Origin: Scatonaster sp045598705
Lineage (GTDB): Bacteria > Bacillota > Clostridia > Saccharofermentanales > Saccharofermentanaceae
Assembly (NCBI GenBank): GCA_045598705.1
Contig: JAZLMM010000034.1
Coordinates: forward strand, 1 to 64,000
Direction: 5' to 3'
Length of the DNA: 64,000 nucleotides
This document shows, piece by piece, positions 35,575 through 45,548 of the stretch (the stretch's first letter is position 1; each line of letters begins with the position of its first letter). A program made the translations under genes and the position numbers. The notes beneath the pieces are model-generated. The model was not told the origin of the DNA and made no database searches. It was given only the letters and a program-made list of their open reading frames with translations.

Positions 35575-36998
35575 GAAAACTTATTACTGCAGACTGGGAT
35601 AAACAGTAAACGAGTCTGACCGATTCCAATCACGTCATATAACTTAAGTTCTGTCTCACCATTGATGTATTGTCCATTAACCGATACTTTCTTTTGATCA
35701 TCCCCACATAAAACTGTATATCGTACCGAATCTTCGTAATACTTAACTACGGCATGTGGATCACGTGAGACAGACACATCACGGAATAGAGAAATTTCAT
35801 AATTCTTCTGTCGGCCGATGATTGCCGAATTCTCTTGGAATACAAAGCTTGCTCCCGTCATTGGACCTTCCGTACAAACTAAGAAAGCTCTAGCATGAAC
35901 ACGGGGAATGTAATCCATGTCAGCTTCAACCATTGCAACCGTTGCATTGGGATCCACCGGTTTCTCTGGAACAGATGTCTCAAACGGTGTAACCTCTGGG
36001 ACAACAACTGGCGCTTCTTCTACAACAGGTGCTTCTTCTGTAACAGGTGTCACTACCTCTACAGAAGATGATTCAACTTCACGTAAATCGTCAACCTTCT
36101 CTGAAACAGATTCTACTATTGACTCTGGCCCAACAGAAACCTGTTCGCTTTCAATCGGCATCGGTGCGCCTGGCATCGGCACCGGTGCGCCTGGCATCGG
36201 CATCGGTGCGCCTGGCAACGGCACCGGTGCACCTGGCATCGGCATCGGTGCACCTGGCATCATTCCTGGCATAGGTCCTCCTGGAAATCCAAATGCCGCA
36301 AATGCAGCCGCTTCAGGCTGGATTGGTTGACCTGCCGTTGCTGAACCGTCCTCAGCAGAAGGAACTGGAAATGTAGCACCTGTTTCAACTGGTATAGGTG
36401 TAGGATTCTCCTTAACACCAAGACCGGTCACCGCATATGGACGATCAGATGGCTGATAGAAATCATCATTCTGAGCAAGTGGCGTAGGATTATCGGATAC
36501 GCCGAGCCCAGTCACTGCATACGGGCGTTCTGAGCTCACCATATTTTCCGGCTGAACATCTTGTTGGAGCTTGGATGCTTCCTGTTGCTGGGTCGGAACT
36601 TGTACTACCTCTACTTGCGGTACTGCAACCTGAGGTACAGAAACCTGTGGCACAGAAACCTGTGGTACTGTAACTTGCGGAGCGACCACTGGGACAACAG
36701 GCACAACTGGCGTTTCAACTGATGGTGCTTCGAAAACATTTTCATCAATTGCGACTGTCTTATGTACCGGCGAAGCATCTACATCAAAGTTTTCAATTGC
36801 AACCGTCTTGCGTACTTGTGGTTCCATTTCCACACCTTCGATTGCAACCGTTTTGCCACAAGAAGGTTTTGGAATCTCCATATTCATCGGCTGAATGGGG
36901 GGATTAACAGACTTTGGCCCATTCATTACTTGAACGCAATATGGGCAGGACTGATAACGACTTTCATCATAAAAGTGACCACGTACACATTGAATCAT
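35568..36998 (-). CDS. FHA-domain scaffold with zinc-ribbon start and repeats
   Basis: This 476-residue protein is the first gene of the signalling operon. The N-terminus has a zinc-binding-like motif (CVRGHFYDE with CPYC at 18-21). Three KTVAI[ED] repeats place threonines at 50, 65 and 81, spaced 15-16 residues. VPQV repeats, two RPYAVTGLGV repeats and five GAP[MV]P-type 7-residue units follow. A C-terminal FHA domain (about 370-470) has IIGRQKNYEI and VSVNGQYINGE; its SRxHA motif is altered to VSRDPHAVV. The Thr repeats look like kinase targets that an FHA domain could bind; this is inference. GAGGT lies about 10 nt before the ATG. Confidence 0.83.
   Translation of the reverse strand: MIQCVRGHFYDESRYQSCPYCVQVMNGPKSVNPPIQPMNMEIPKPSCGKTVAIEGVEMEPQVRKTVAIENFDVDASPVHKTVAIDENVFEAPSVETPVVPVVPVVAPQVTVPQVSVPQVSVPQVAVPQVEVVQVPTQQQEASKLQQDVQPENMVSSERPYAVTGLGVSDNPTPLAQNDDFYQPSDRPYAVTGLGVKENPTPIPVETGATFPVPSAEDGSATAGQPIQPEAAAFAAFGFPGGPMPGMMPGAPMPMPGAPVPLPGAPMPMPGAPVPMPGAPMPIESEQVSVGPESIVESVSEKVDDLREVESSSVEVVTPVTEEAPVVEEAPVVVPEVTPFETSVPEKPVDPNATVAMVEADMDYIPRVHARAFLVCTEGPMTGASFVFQENSAIIGRQKNYEISLFRDVSVSRDPHAVVKYYEDSVRYTVLCGDDQKKVSVNGQYINGETELKLYDVIGIGQTRLLFIPVCSNKFSW
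36157..36261 (-). repeat. 21-bp in-frame tandem repeat in the FHA gene
   Basis: About five near-identical 21-bp units encode GAP[MV]P[ML]P heptapeptides. Units differ by a few substitutions and alternate between two variants, suggesting expansion of a pair. The polyproline character would make this stretch dependent on EF-P for smooth translation. Confidence 0.85.
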
Positions 36999-37084
36999 AA
37001 CGCACTTACCTCACATTAGAATATTAATAATAATAACTTATTATTTGTATAATGTACATCTCAAGGGCATCTGACGCCTCATAC

Positions 37085-37957
37085 TTACACATCCGGCTCA
37101 ATGATTTTCTGTATTGCTTTCCATGTCAGATACACAGCGATGAAACATATAAAACTATAAGAGAAGATCAAATACATAAGCGTAGTGACGGCATATCCCT
37201 TTGATGAAAAAGCAAGAACGAGCACAGATGGCATAACACCAAACAAAACAGCTTCAAGGAGAACAACTCCAAAGCTTGAAAATGGGTTCTTCAGCACCAT
37301 CGCAGCTGCATTTCGATATACATCTCGGAAACGAAGTTCTACACACGCAATTAACGGATATACATAAATCTGCATCGCAGACCAGAACACTAATACTGTA
37401 AGGAAGAAGCATTTCGCAATAGTATAAGCTATACCGGAACCTAGTTGCTGGTAATATCCTATATTGAATAAAACCACGGTTGAAAATAGAACAGAGATGA
37501 AACTAGCCCCCAATGATTTCTTCCAGTTATCTTTCAATCCACTCTTGAAATCGCTTTTGAAATTGGCATCACCTATCAGGAGATTCTTAAAATAATAGGA
37601 AACTGCGGAATAGAATGGTCCATTAACGAAAAGCATTAATCCACTGAGCAGGAACGCAAACATAAACATCATCATAAAGTAAAAAGTGTTCAGCATTTCT
37701 TCTGTGACAGACGCAGCCGCCACTAGATTGTTATCTATCAGAAATTCCTTCAAACCGTCCATGGTGAACACAGAAGAAATCATTGAAGATATTGGTACAG
37801 CTACCAGAAAGCCGAGAATTGTAAAGATAAGATTAGTACCTAGAAGCAGAACGTTACTGGCAAGAACTCGAGACCAGTTATGAGAAAACGATCTCAAGAA
37901 ACCTTTCTGTGCAAAACCCTTCTGCCAATTCTCAGTTTTGTTTCGATTGTTACTCAT
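37085..37957 (-). CDS. multi-pass membrane protein, DUF624/YesL-like
   Basis: This 290-residue protein has about six hydrophobic helices. The layout (an N-terminal helix ending in a conserved Pro, then NGPFYSAVSYYFKNL and a loop with SDFKSGLKDNWKKSLGASF) resembles the DUF624/YesL family, whose function is unknown. The first helix begins after a basic, cytosolic N-terminus. It overlaps trmFO by ATGA. An 86-nt AT-rich gap separates it from the FHA scaffold gene, so it may or may not belong to the signalling operon. Confidence 0.6.
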   Translation of the reverse strand: MSNNRNKTENWQKGFAQKGFLRSFSHNWSRVLASNVLLLGTNLIFTILGFLVAVPISSMISSVFTMDGLKEFLIDNNLVAAASVTEEMLNTFYFMMMFMFAFLLSGLMLFVNGPFYSAVSYYFKNLLIGDANFKSDFKSGLKDNWKKSLGASFISVLFSTVVLFNIGYYQQLGSGIAYTIAKCFFLTVLVFWSAMQIYVYPLIACVELRFRDVYRNAAAMVLKNPFSSFGVVLLEAVLFGVMPSVLVLAFSSKGYAVTTLMYLIFSYSFICFIAVYLTWKAIQKIIEPDV

Positions 37958-39291
37958 CCTCTTAACTTCTCCATTTTCCCATTATTTATACCAACTTCTT
38001 CTAGCGCACGTTCAGCGTAGGCTAGATACTTCTCTTTCTTCTTTCCTTTTACACGATACCCAAGTGGTGCAATCAGCCCAAAATTCGCATTCATCGGAAC
38101 AAAATTCTTCACTGCAGGGTCTGAAATGTAACAAGCCATGGCCCCTATCATAGAATTGGCAGTAAATTCAACAGGACTTTCCTTCCCCAGCGCCTGTAAT
38201 GCGGCAAAATAACCTGCCAAGTATCCTGAAGCAGTAGACTCAACATAACCCTCTACACCTGTTATCTGGCCCGCAAAATAGATATTGGTAGATTGTCTCA
38301 TCTGATACTGCGAATTAAGCAGTTTCGGAGATTCTATATAGGTATTTCTATGCATCACACCAAGTCTTGAAAATTCTGCATGCTCAAGACCTGGTATCAG
38401 GCTGAACACTCGCTTCTGTTCAGGATGTTTCAGACGAGTTTGAAAGCCAACAATATTGTATATAGAAGCCATCCGGTCATCCTGTCTCAGTTGAACACAA
38501 GCATAAGGCTCTTTACCTGTACGCGGATCGATTAATCCAACTGGTTTCAAAGGACCAAATCTCATTGTGTCATAGCCACGTTTGGCCATCGTTTCAATCG
38601 GCATACAGCCTTCGAACACAGTCTCTTTATCAAAGCCCTTTACATCTGCAAGTTCAGCCTCAACCAAGGCTTCATAGAAACGACGATACTCCTCCTCGTT
38701 CATCGGGCAATTCAAATAGTCATCGCCGCCTTTACCATATCGGGACATTGCAAAACAAACAGATCGATCTATACTCGATTCCATTACGATTGGTGCTGCT
38801 GCATCGAAGAAATGTAAATCTTGGTGACCAATCCGATTCATGATATCATCATACAAATCACCGTCTGTCAGCGGACCAGTCGCAACTACGACAATCTGAT
38901 CATCTGGAATCTGATGAATCTCGTCATAAATAATTTCTATATTCGGATGATTCGTAATCTTCTCAGTAATAAATCCTGAGAATTCTTCCCGATCCACAGC
39001 TAGTGCACCACCCGCAGGAACCTGACTGCGATCAGCAGATTCCATAATGAGCGAACCTAATATTCGAAGTTCTTCCTTAAGTAAACCGACACCATTCTCT
39101 AGTTGATTAGAACGAAGTGAATTACTGCAAACAAGTTCAGCAAACTGATTTGTGTGATGTGCTGGGCTTTTGCGAATAGGCTTCATCTCAAACAGTTTAA
39201 CTTTGACGCCTAGTCGAGCTGCCTGATATGCCGCTTCCGAACCGGCAAGCCCGGCTCCGATAATCACAATTTCAGGTTGAGACATGTGCAT
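37954..39291 (-). CDS. trmFO: methylenetetrahydrofolate--tRNA-(uracil-54-C5)-methyltransferase
   Basis: This FAD- and folate-dependent enzyme makes T54 in the T-loop of tRNA. The FAD motif VIIGAGLAGSEAAYQAARLG, ELVCSNSLRSN and the GVEGYVESTASGYLAG motif are clear. It has 445 residues. The ATG at 39291 overlaps the topA stop (TAATG); an alternative ATG is at 39285 with better SD spacing. The topA-trmFO order is standard in Firmicutes. Confidence 0.95.
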   Translation of the reverse strand: MHMSQPEIVIIGAGLAGSEAAYQAARLGVKVKLFEMKPIRKSPAHHTNQFAELVCSNSLRSNQLENGVGLLKEELRILGSLIMESADRSQVPAGGALAVDREEFSGFITEKITNHPNIEIIYDEIHQIPDDQIVVVATGPLTDGDLYDDIMNRIGHQDLHFFDAAAPIVMESSIDRSVCFAMSRYGKGGDDYLNCPMNEEEYRRFYEALVEAELADVKGFDKETVFEGCMPIETMAKRGYDTMRFGPLKPVGLIDPRTGKEPYACVQLRQDDRMASIYNIVGFQTRLKHPEQKRVFSLIPGLEHAEFSRLGVMHRNTYIESPKLLNSQYQMRQSTNIYFAGQITGVEGYVESTASGYLAGYFAALQALGKESPVEFTANSMIGAMACYISDPAVKNFVPMNANFGLIAPLGYRVKGKKKEKYLAYAERALEEVGINNGKMEKLRG

Positions 39292-41501
39292 TAATCCTCT
39301 TTCTTCTGTTTAGGTGACGTTTTTTTTCGCGTCGTCTTTTTCTCTTCTTTTTCTTCTCCATTAGTATCAGACGCGCCAGCACTCTTTTTTGTTGCATTCT
39401 TCGGACAATCCGGATTTGCACACTTCGGATATGCACGTCCACGGAAACGCTTCCAAATCATGTAACTTCCGCAAGTATCACATTTCTGGCCTTCAACAGG
39501 CAAATACCAGCTTATGAACTCACAATTAGGAGAACTACCTTTCTTATCACAAGTATAGAATGTTCTGCCCTTATATTTATTGGATCGATGAGATACCAAG
39601 CCAGATCCACAAATTGGACAAGATCCCTTTACTGTAATCTCGATATTACGAGTATACTTGCACGCAGGGAACTTTGAGCATGCGATAAACTGACCGAATC
39701 TTCCCTCTTTCACAATTAGTTCAGCACCACAGTCAGGGCAGAGCTCGCCAGTCTTCTTCTCTTCCATCTTTATTTTGGAGATAGAAGAACCAGCTTTAAC
39801 GATTAACTCGTGGAAAGATGGGTAGAATTCAGAGAGAACTTTCACCCAGTCCTTCTTACCGATTTCGATCTCATCCAGTCTGGATTCCATATCAGCTGTA
39901 AAAGAAACATCAACAATTTCCGTAAAGTTCTCTGCTAACAAAGCGGTGACCACTCGGCCAAGTTCAGTCGGATGAATTGCTTTGCCTTCCTTATCAATAT
40001 AATTTCTCTCAAGAATCGTAGAAATGGTTGGTGCATACGTTGATGGACGACCAATCCCCTTTTCTTCCAATGTCTTAATCAGTGTAGCTTCAGTATAACG
40101 GGCCGGTGGCAAAGTAAACTTCTGTTCAGACTTTAGATCAAGTAGTTTCAGGCTCTGACCATCTTGCAATTCAGGAAGTTTAGCTTTATCATTCTTATCC
40201 TCATCACCGAGATCTTCATTAACATCCTCATAAGCAGCAAGAAACCCAGGGAATTTCACCGTCTCACCTTGTGTGCGAAAAATCGAATCCACACAACGAA
40301 TATCTAGTGAAACGGTATCCACTTCTGCAGATGCCATTTGAGAAGATAGGAATCTGTCCCAGATTAACTTATAAAGTCTGTATTGATCATTTGAAAGAGA
40401 GCCACGAATAGATTCAGGACTAAGTTCAAAATGGGCGGGACGAATTGCTTCATGCGCATCCTGCGCCGAATTCTTATTCGAATACTTTCTTGGAGACTTA
40501 GGAAGATACTGTGCCCCATAACGATTCAGAATCAATTCTCTTGCAGCAGCAAGAGCCTCTGTAGAAACACGAACAGAATCCGTACGAATATATGAAACCA
40601 GAGCAACCTGTCCCTGTCCACTAATCTCAACACCTTCATACAATTGCTGTGCAACACTCATTGTTTTTCTCGATGTAAAACCAATTCTGCGAGAAGCTTC
40701 CTGTTGCAATGTGCTTGTAGTAAACGGTGCAAATGGTTGACGAAGTTTCTTCCCTTTCTTGACTGACTCAACATAATAAGGCTGGCCGTTGATACTAGAC
40801 AACAACAAGTCTGTCTCCGCCTGATTCGAAAGCTTGACTTTCTCTATCTTGCCTTGATTAATCTGTCCATGATATCTTGCCCGGAATGGGAAACGTGTTG
40901 TCTCAGGAGTAAGTTCAATATTTACATTCCAATACTCCTCCGGTACAAATGCATCGATTTCCTTCTCACGGTCTACGACCAATTTCGTCGCAACAGACTG
41001 TACACGACCAGCTGACAATCCCTTACGAACTTTGGTCCAAAGAAGTGGACTTAATTCGTATCCAACCAGACGATCTAGAATTCTTCTAGCCTGCTGTGCA
41101 TTTACCAAATCAATATCAATCTTCCTTGGTGCAGTAATTGCAGTCTGAACGGCTTTCTCTGTAATCTCATTAAAGGAGATTCGGCAATCATCCTCCAAAT
41201 CAATATTCAACACTTTTGCAATATGCCAAGCTATCGCTTCTCCTTCGCGGTCAGGGTCCGTTGCGATATATACACGTTCTGCAGCAGCTGCGTACTCTTT
41301 TAGTTCACGGATAACCTTCTCTTTACCGCGCATATTTATATATGTCGGACGGAAATCATGCTTCACGTCAACACCCATTGTGGAAGAAGGCAAATCGCGA
41401 ATATGACCAACCGATGCCGTAATCTTAAAGTCTTTTCCAAGATATCGTCCAATTGTCTTAGCCTTAGCCGGGGACTCTACTATCACCAAATTCTTGCTCA
41501 T
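39291..41501 (-). CDS. topA: DNA topoisomerase I
   Basis: This type IA topoisomerase relaxes negative supercoils. The N-terminal TOPRIM domain holds VIVESPAKAKTIG and IATDPDREGEAIAWH. The catalytic Tyr is in SYIRTDSVRVS. Three C-terminal four-Cys zinc fingers are visible, starting CPDCGAELIV, CPICGSGLVS and CDTCGSYMIW. A Lys-rich tail ends the 736-residue protein. It lies between dprA and trmFO as usual. Confidence 0.96.
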   Translation of the reverse strand: MSKNLVIVESPAKAKTIGRYLGKDFKITASVGHIRDLPSSTMGVDVKHDFRPTYINMRGKEKVIRELKEYAAAAERVYIATDPDREGEAIAWHIAKVLNIDLEDDCRISFNEITEKAVQTAITAPRKIDIDLVNAQQARRILDRLVGYELSPLLWTKVRKGLSAGRVQSVATKLVVDREKEIDAFVPEEYWNVNIELTPETTRFPFRARYHGQINQGKIEKVKLSNQAETDLLLSSINGQPYYVESVKKGKKLRQPFAPFTTSTLQQEASRRIGFTSRKTMSVAQQLYEGVEISGQGQVALVSYIRTDSVRVSTEALAAARELILNRYGAQYLPKSPRKYSNKNSAQDAHEAIRPAHFELSPESIRGSLSNDQYRLYKLIWDRFLSSQMASAEVDTVSLDIRCVDSIFRTQGETVKFPGFLAAYEDVNEDLGDEDKNDKAKLPELQDGQSLKLLDLKSEQKFTLPPARYTEATLIKTLEEKGIGRPSTYAPTISTILERNYIDKEGKAIHPTELGRVVTALLAENFTEIVDVSFTADMESRLDEIEIGKKDWVKVLSEFYPSFHELIVKAGSSISKIKMEEKKTGELCPDCGAELIVKEGRFGQFIACSKFPACKYTRNIEITVKGSCPICGSGLVSHRSNKYKGRTFYTCDKKGSSPNCEFISWYLPVEGQKCDTCGSYMIWKRFRGRAYPKCANPDCPKNATKKSAGASDTNGEEKEEKKTTRKKTSPKQKKED

Positions 41502-41552
41502 TTTTCGTCTCCATAGAAAGTGAATACTCTAACATTATTTATATATAATTCA

Positions 41553-42722
41553 TTAATAACGAATTGTCAAAACATATTTTGAACGTTCCTGAACAATTTG
41601 ACCTTCCAATTCCATTTTCCCGAGCACCATTGCAACCTTCTGGAAAGGGATTCCACTTTCTTTTACTATATCGTCGCAAGACAGCTCACTACTACCAAGG
41701 ATATCCAGAAGGATTTTGCGAATCTCCATCTCTGTGAGGGTTTCCGGGTCTTCCTTGATTTTCTTCTCTAACTTCTTCTGTTGATAGGTTTCCTTGATTT
41801 CATCTAATTCACGAAAAAATACAACATGTGCAAGATATGCGAGGATGTCCTCCGGCTCAGTCGCAATCGTTGCCCCATCCTTTAGAAGTAGCAAATTTCC
41901 TTCGGATGTTTCAGAATATACAGTATTCGGTATTACAAATACTTCTCTTCCCTGTGCGGCAGCAAAATTCGAAGTGTGAAGCGTACCACTATTCTTTCCA
42001 GCTTCGGTAATCAGTACGCAGTCAGAAAGTGCCGATAAGATACGGTTTCGTGCCGGGAAGTACTGCCGCACAGTCTTCTGGCCCGGTGCAAGTTCAGACA
42101 GTAGCAGACCGGATTTTGAAATCTGTACAGCAAGTTCTCGATTCTCATCCGGATATATCTGATCTAGCCCACATGGCATCACAGCAATCGTCTTTCCGCC
42201 AGTTTCTAAACAAGAAGTATGTGCTACGGTGTCGATTCCTTTTGCTAATCCACTGACAATGACTACTTCATGAAGGCTCAATTTCTTTGAAAACTCTCTG
42301 GTAACCTTTCTCCCATAGAAAGATGGGTTTCTTGTTCCGACAATCGCAACTCGAGTGTGATCCGCCTGCATTAATGACAAATCTCCTTTATAATAGAGAA
42401 CTAACGGCATATTGGGAAGTTGTTTCATATATTCAGGATAGACTTCATCGTACCAATCGAATGCCCCAATCCCTCGCGCTTCGACATAGGTTACATATTC
42501 TTCAAAACGTTGATAGACCTGGCTTTCTTGCAGTTTCTTCCAGTTCTCTTTCTGGTGTAAAGATAGGTTCTCCTCTATCATAAATTCAGATATGTTATTA
42601 TGAAAGGTAATCAGCGAAGTAGTTTCCGTATCTGTCATCAGTTTTCGGATTTGGCTTGAAGTGAAAACTTTACCAGCCATCAGCATCGTACAAAACAGAT
42701 CTGCACGCAGTTTATCATTCAT
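41553..42722 (-). CDS. dprA: DNA-processing protein DprA
   Basis: DprA loads RecA onto incoming single-stranded DNA during transformation. The Rossmann-like core is shown by AIVGTRNPSFYGRKV, VSGLAKGIDTVAHTSC, VMPCGLDQIYPDENREL and a C-terminal winged helix (about 325-389). GAGGAGGAAAG before the ATG at 42722 sets the start, giving 389 residues; the frame runs to 42782 inside yifB. It overlaps yifB by 8 nt. No other competence genes are in the window except the yifB/comM homologue. Confidence 0.93.
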   Translation of the reverse strand: MNDKLRADLFCTMLMAGKVFTSSQIRKLMTDTETTSLITFHNNISEFMIEENLSLHQKENWKKLQESQVYQRFEEYVTYVEARGIGAFDWYDEVYPEYMKQLPNMPLVLYYKGDLSLMQADHTRVAIVGTRNPSFYGRKVTREFSKKLSLHEVVIVSGLAKGIDTVAHTSCLETGGKTIAVMPCGLDQIYPDENRELAVQISKSGLLLSELAPGQKTVRQYFPARNRILSALSDCVLITEAGKNSGTLHTSNFAAAQGREVFVIPNTVYSETSEGNLLLLKDGATIATEPEDILAYLAHVVFFRELDEIKETYQQKKLEKKIKEDPETLTEMEIRKILLDILGSSELSCDDIVKESGIPFQKVAMVLGKMELEGQIVQERSKYVLTIRY

Positions 42723-44289
42723 TGCTCTTTCCTCCTCTTCGTTCAGTCCATTGAGGAAGTCGAAAAGACATCGCCTCCACAATGTGTTCAGTCTTCACAT
42801 CTCTGCTTTCATCTAGGTCCGCTATCGTACGGGATAGTCGGATCATCCTCTGTAATCCTCGTACCGAAAGTTTTAGTTGATGCGCTGCCATTGCAGCGTA
42901 TTCCATCTCTTTATTACCAATTCGGAATACCTCACCCAAGCCATTTGCTCTACATTCACCATTTCTACATCGTGGAATGCCAGCTTCATCACATCGTTCA
43001 TACTGAATTTGCCACAAATCATAGATGCGATTGCGCCACTTCATACTTTCCATTTCACATTCACTTCGCATCGTCTCAAGTAATGACGACTCAGAAATAT
43101 GTCCCAGGGTACAATAGATGTCCATCCGATCCAATAAAGCTCCACTTATTCTTCCCTGATAGCTAGAAATCATTGAAGAAGTGCATGTACATGCACTAGG
43201 AGACTCAAGCCATTTACCACATCGGCATGGATTCATGGCACCTACCAGCATAAATTGAGCAGGAAATGTCTGATTTCCATTTAATCGTGAGATAGTAATC
43301 TGACCTGTTTCAATCGGAACACGAAGCAGATCCAGTACATGTGGTGAGAATTCAGGCAATTCATCCAGGAAAAGCACACCATGAAGTGCTCTCGAGATCT
43401 CACCAGGCTGTGCAGATCTACCTCCACCGACCATTGCAGAAGGCGTACAGTGATGGTGAACAGAACGGAATGGACGTGCTCTAGAACGGATATCCTCTTC
43501 TGAAAGAACAGAAAGTGCACTTTCCACACGGAGCAATTCGATTTTCTCCTCAAGTTGCAGTGGTGGAAGAAGGCCCTGAAGAATTCTGGCAGAAAGAGAC
43601 TTGCCGGTTCCTGGAGAACCAACGAGAAGGACATTGTGGAACCCTGAAGCAGCAAGTATTAACGCACGTGCAGCAGTGGGCTGACCACGTAGCGTGGCGA
43701 TATCTTCTGAAGGAATAGGAAGCGGTTCTGGTTGAATGACAGCTTTCTTATTATTTCTCGATTTACGTCCACCCCGAACCACTTCAATCGCTTCCAAAAG
43801 ATTCTCCACGCCCTGTACAGAAACGCCAAGCAGGTTAGCCGCTTCTTCATCTGCAGAAGGTACGATACATAATCCTTGCCACGAATCGCCAAGACAAAGC
43901 ATTCTTGACAGGCTTCCCGGCACAGCTCGAACCTGTCCCGTTAACGAGAGTTCCCCATAGATAGTGAGTTCCGAATCTCCACTATCTACCTGACCTGATG
44001 CAAGAAGGATTGCCATAGCAATCGCAAGGTCAAACGAAGAACCAGACTTGTGAAGATATGCAGGAGATATGTTCACGAGAAGACGCTGTTTCGGAAACTC
44101 AAATCCACAAGAGCGAATACTTGCACGCACACGTTCTTTGGCCTCACGAATCGAAGAATCACCAAGTCCGACGACTTCGAAACTTGGCAATCCTTGAAAA
44201 ATGGACGCTTCCACCTCAGCCACTTGCCCTTCAAGTCCAGATAGATATAGTGTTCTCACTTTTGCATTATGTGACACGATTTTGCTCAA
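42715..44289 (-). CDS. YifB/ComM family Mg-chelatase-like AAA+ ATPase
   Basis: ComM homologues act as branch-migration helicases during natural transformation. There is an N-terminal Lon-like domain (VEASIFQGLPSFEVVGLGD), Walker A LLVGSPGTGKSLSARIL, Walker B GVLFLDELPEFSP, and a C-terminal Mg-chelatase region (AMNPCRCGKW). It has 524 residues. The start is a TTG at 44289 with AAGGTGAT about 5 nt upstream; no better start fits the family N-terminus. It is divergent from ychF. Confidence 0.92.
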   Translation of the reverse strand: MSKIVSHNAKVRTLYLSGLEGQVAEVEASIFQGLPSFEVVGLGDSSIREAKERVRASIRSCGFEFPKQRLLVNISPAYLHKSGSSFDLAIAMAILLASGQVDSGDSELTIYGELSLTGQVRAVPGSLSRMLCLGDSWQGLCIVPSADEEAANLLGVSVQGVENLLEAIEVVRGGRKSRNNKKAVIQPEPLPIPSEDIATLRGQPTAARALILAASGFHNVLLVGSPGTGKSLSARILQGLLPPLQLEEKIELLRVESALSVLSEEDIRSRARPFRSVHHHCTPSAMVGGGRSAQPGEISRALHGVLFLDELPEFSPHVLDLLRVPIETGQITISRLNGNQTFPAQFMLVGAMNPCRCGKWLESPSACTCTSSMISSYQGRISGALLDRMDIYCTLGHISESSLLETMRSECEMESMKWRNRIYDLWQIQYERCDEAGIPRCRNGECRANGLGEVFRIGNKEMEYAAMAAHQLKLSVRGLQRMIRLSRTIADLDESRDVKTEHIVEAMSFRLPQWTERRGGKSNE

Positions 44290-44386
44290 CTAATCACCTT
44301 CTTTGCGAGGATTGGCGTCATTCTACTCTTTTCCTTCTTTTCAATCTCAAGATTTTTTCGACAAAAGACGACAAAAGCTCGAATTG

Positions 44387-44395
44387 TGCTATAAT
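44387..44395 (+). promoter_or_regulatory. extended -10 promoter of ychF
   Basis: TGCTATAAT is an extended -10 element with a perfect TATAAT at 44390-44395. The -35 region is poor (ACGACA at about 16 nt), as is common with extended -10 promoters. Confidence 0.6.
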
Positions 44396-44445
44396 ATTGG
44401 CTTGTTAGTAGATAAGCTATTATTTGAGAATTGAGGTTTTTTCAC

Positions 44446-45537
44446 ATGAAACTGGGTATTGTTGGTCTGCCGAACGTCGGCAAAAGCACACTTTTCAACG
44501 CGATTACCAAAGCAGGGGCCGAATCTGCAAACTATCCCTTCTGTACCATCGAACCGAATGTCGGTGTTGTATCTGTTCCGGATTCCCGTCTCGACAAACT
44601 CGCTGAAATGTACAATCCAGAGAAATACACGCCAGCAGTAATTGAATTTGTTGATATTGCTGGTCTTGTACGTGGCGCCAGCAAAGGTGAAGGTCTTGGC
44701 AATAAGTTCCTTGCAAATATCCGTGAAGTGGATGCAATTGTCCATGTAGTACGCTGTTTTGACGACTCAAACGTCGTACATGTCGATGGAGGCGCCAACC
44801 CGAAGCGTGACATCGAAACCATTGAACTGGAATTGATCCTGTCCGATATGGAATATATGGAGCGTCGTCTCGATAAGGTCAGAAAGATGCTCAAAGGCGG
44901 CGACAAGAAATTCCAGGCTGAACTGGATTGCTACGAGAGAATCGCTGCGACACTTGAGCAAGAGAAACCGGCACGCTCACTCACCTTTGATGACGAAGAG
45001 ATGGAGTATGTCAAAGACCTCGCGCTTCTCTCTCTGAAGCCGGTTCTGTATGTAGCCAATATTGCTGAAAGCGATATTTCCAATCCTGAAATCGAATATG
45101 TAAAGACAGTACAAGAGATTGCTTCCATCTCCAACGAGGAATGCGTCGTCATTTCCGCCAAGATTGAAGAAGAAATTGCTATGCTTGATCCGGAGGAGAA
45201 AGCCATGTTCCTCGAAGAGCTTGGACTTTCACAATCTGGTCTGGATAAGATGATCCAGGCAAGTTATAAGCTTCTCGGTCTCATTTCCTATCTGACAGGC
45301 GGACCACAGGAAGTACGCGCTTGGACCATCAAGAACGGAACCAAAGCACCTCAGGCAGCAGGAAAGATTCACTCCGATTTCGAGCGTGGATTCATTCGTG
45401 CAGAAATCGTTGCATTTGATGACCTGATGGCATGTGGCACCTATGCCACCGCGAAGGAAAAAGGACTTGTCCGTTCCGAAGGCAAGGAATATGTCATGAA
45501 GGATGGCGACGTCGTACTCTTCCGTTTCAACGTCTGA
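44446..45537 (+). CDS. ychF: redox-regulated ATPase YchF (OLA1)
   Basis: This Obg-family P-loop protein binds ribosomes and prefers ATP. G1 is GIVGLPNVGKSTLF, followed by NYPFCTIEPNVG, VDIAGLVRGASKGEGLGN and a C-terminal TGS domain (about 280-363). GAGG lies about 10 nt before the ATG at 44446, giving 363 residues and fitting the family start MKLGIVGLPN. It converges with the radical SAM gene, with 11 nt between stops. Confidence 0.95.
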   Translation: MKLGIVGLPNVGKSTLFNAITKAGAESANYPFCTIEPNVGVVSVPDSRLDKLAEMYNPEKYTPAVIEFVDIAGLVRGASKGEGLGNKFLANIREVDAIVHVVRCFDDSNVVHVDGGANPKRDIETIELELILSDMEYMERRLDKVRKMLKGGDKKFQAELDCYERIAATLEQEKPARSLTFDDEEMEYVKDLALLSLKPVLYVANIAESDISNPEIEYVKTVQEIASISNEECVVISAKIEEEIAMLDPEEKAMFLEELGLSQSGLDKMIQASYKLLGLISYLTGGPQEVRAWTIKNGTKAPQAAGKIHSDFERGFIRAEIVAFDDLMACGTYATAKEKGLVRSEGKEYVMKDGDVVLFRFNV

Positions 45538-45548
45538 TCCCTTACATT

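Noticed and set aside
36157..36261. CRISPR-like repeats
   Set aside because: The 21-bp units are contiguous, in frame and encode a Pro-rich segment; there are no spacers.
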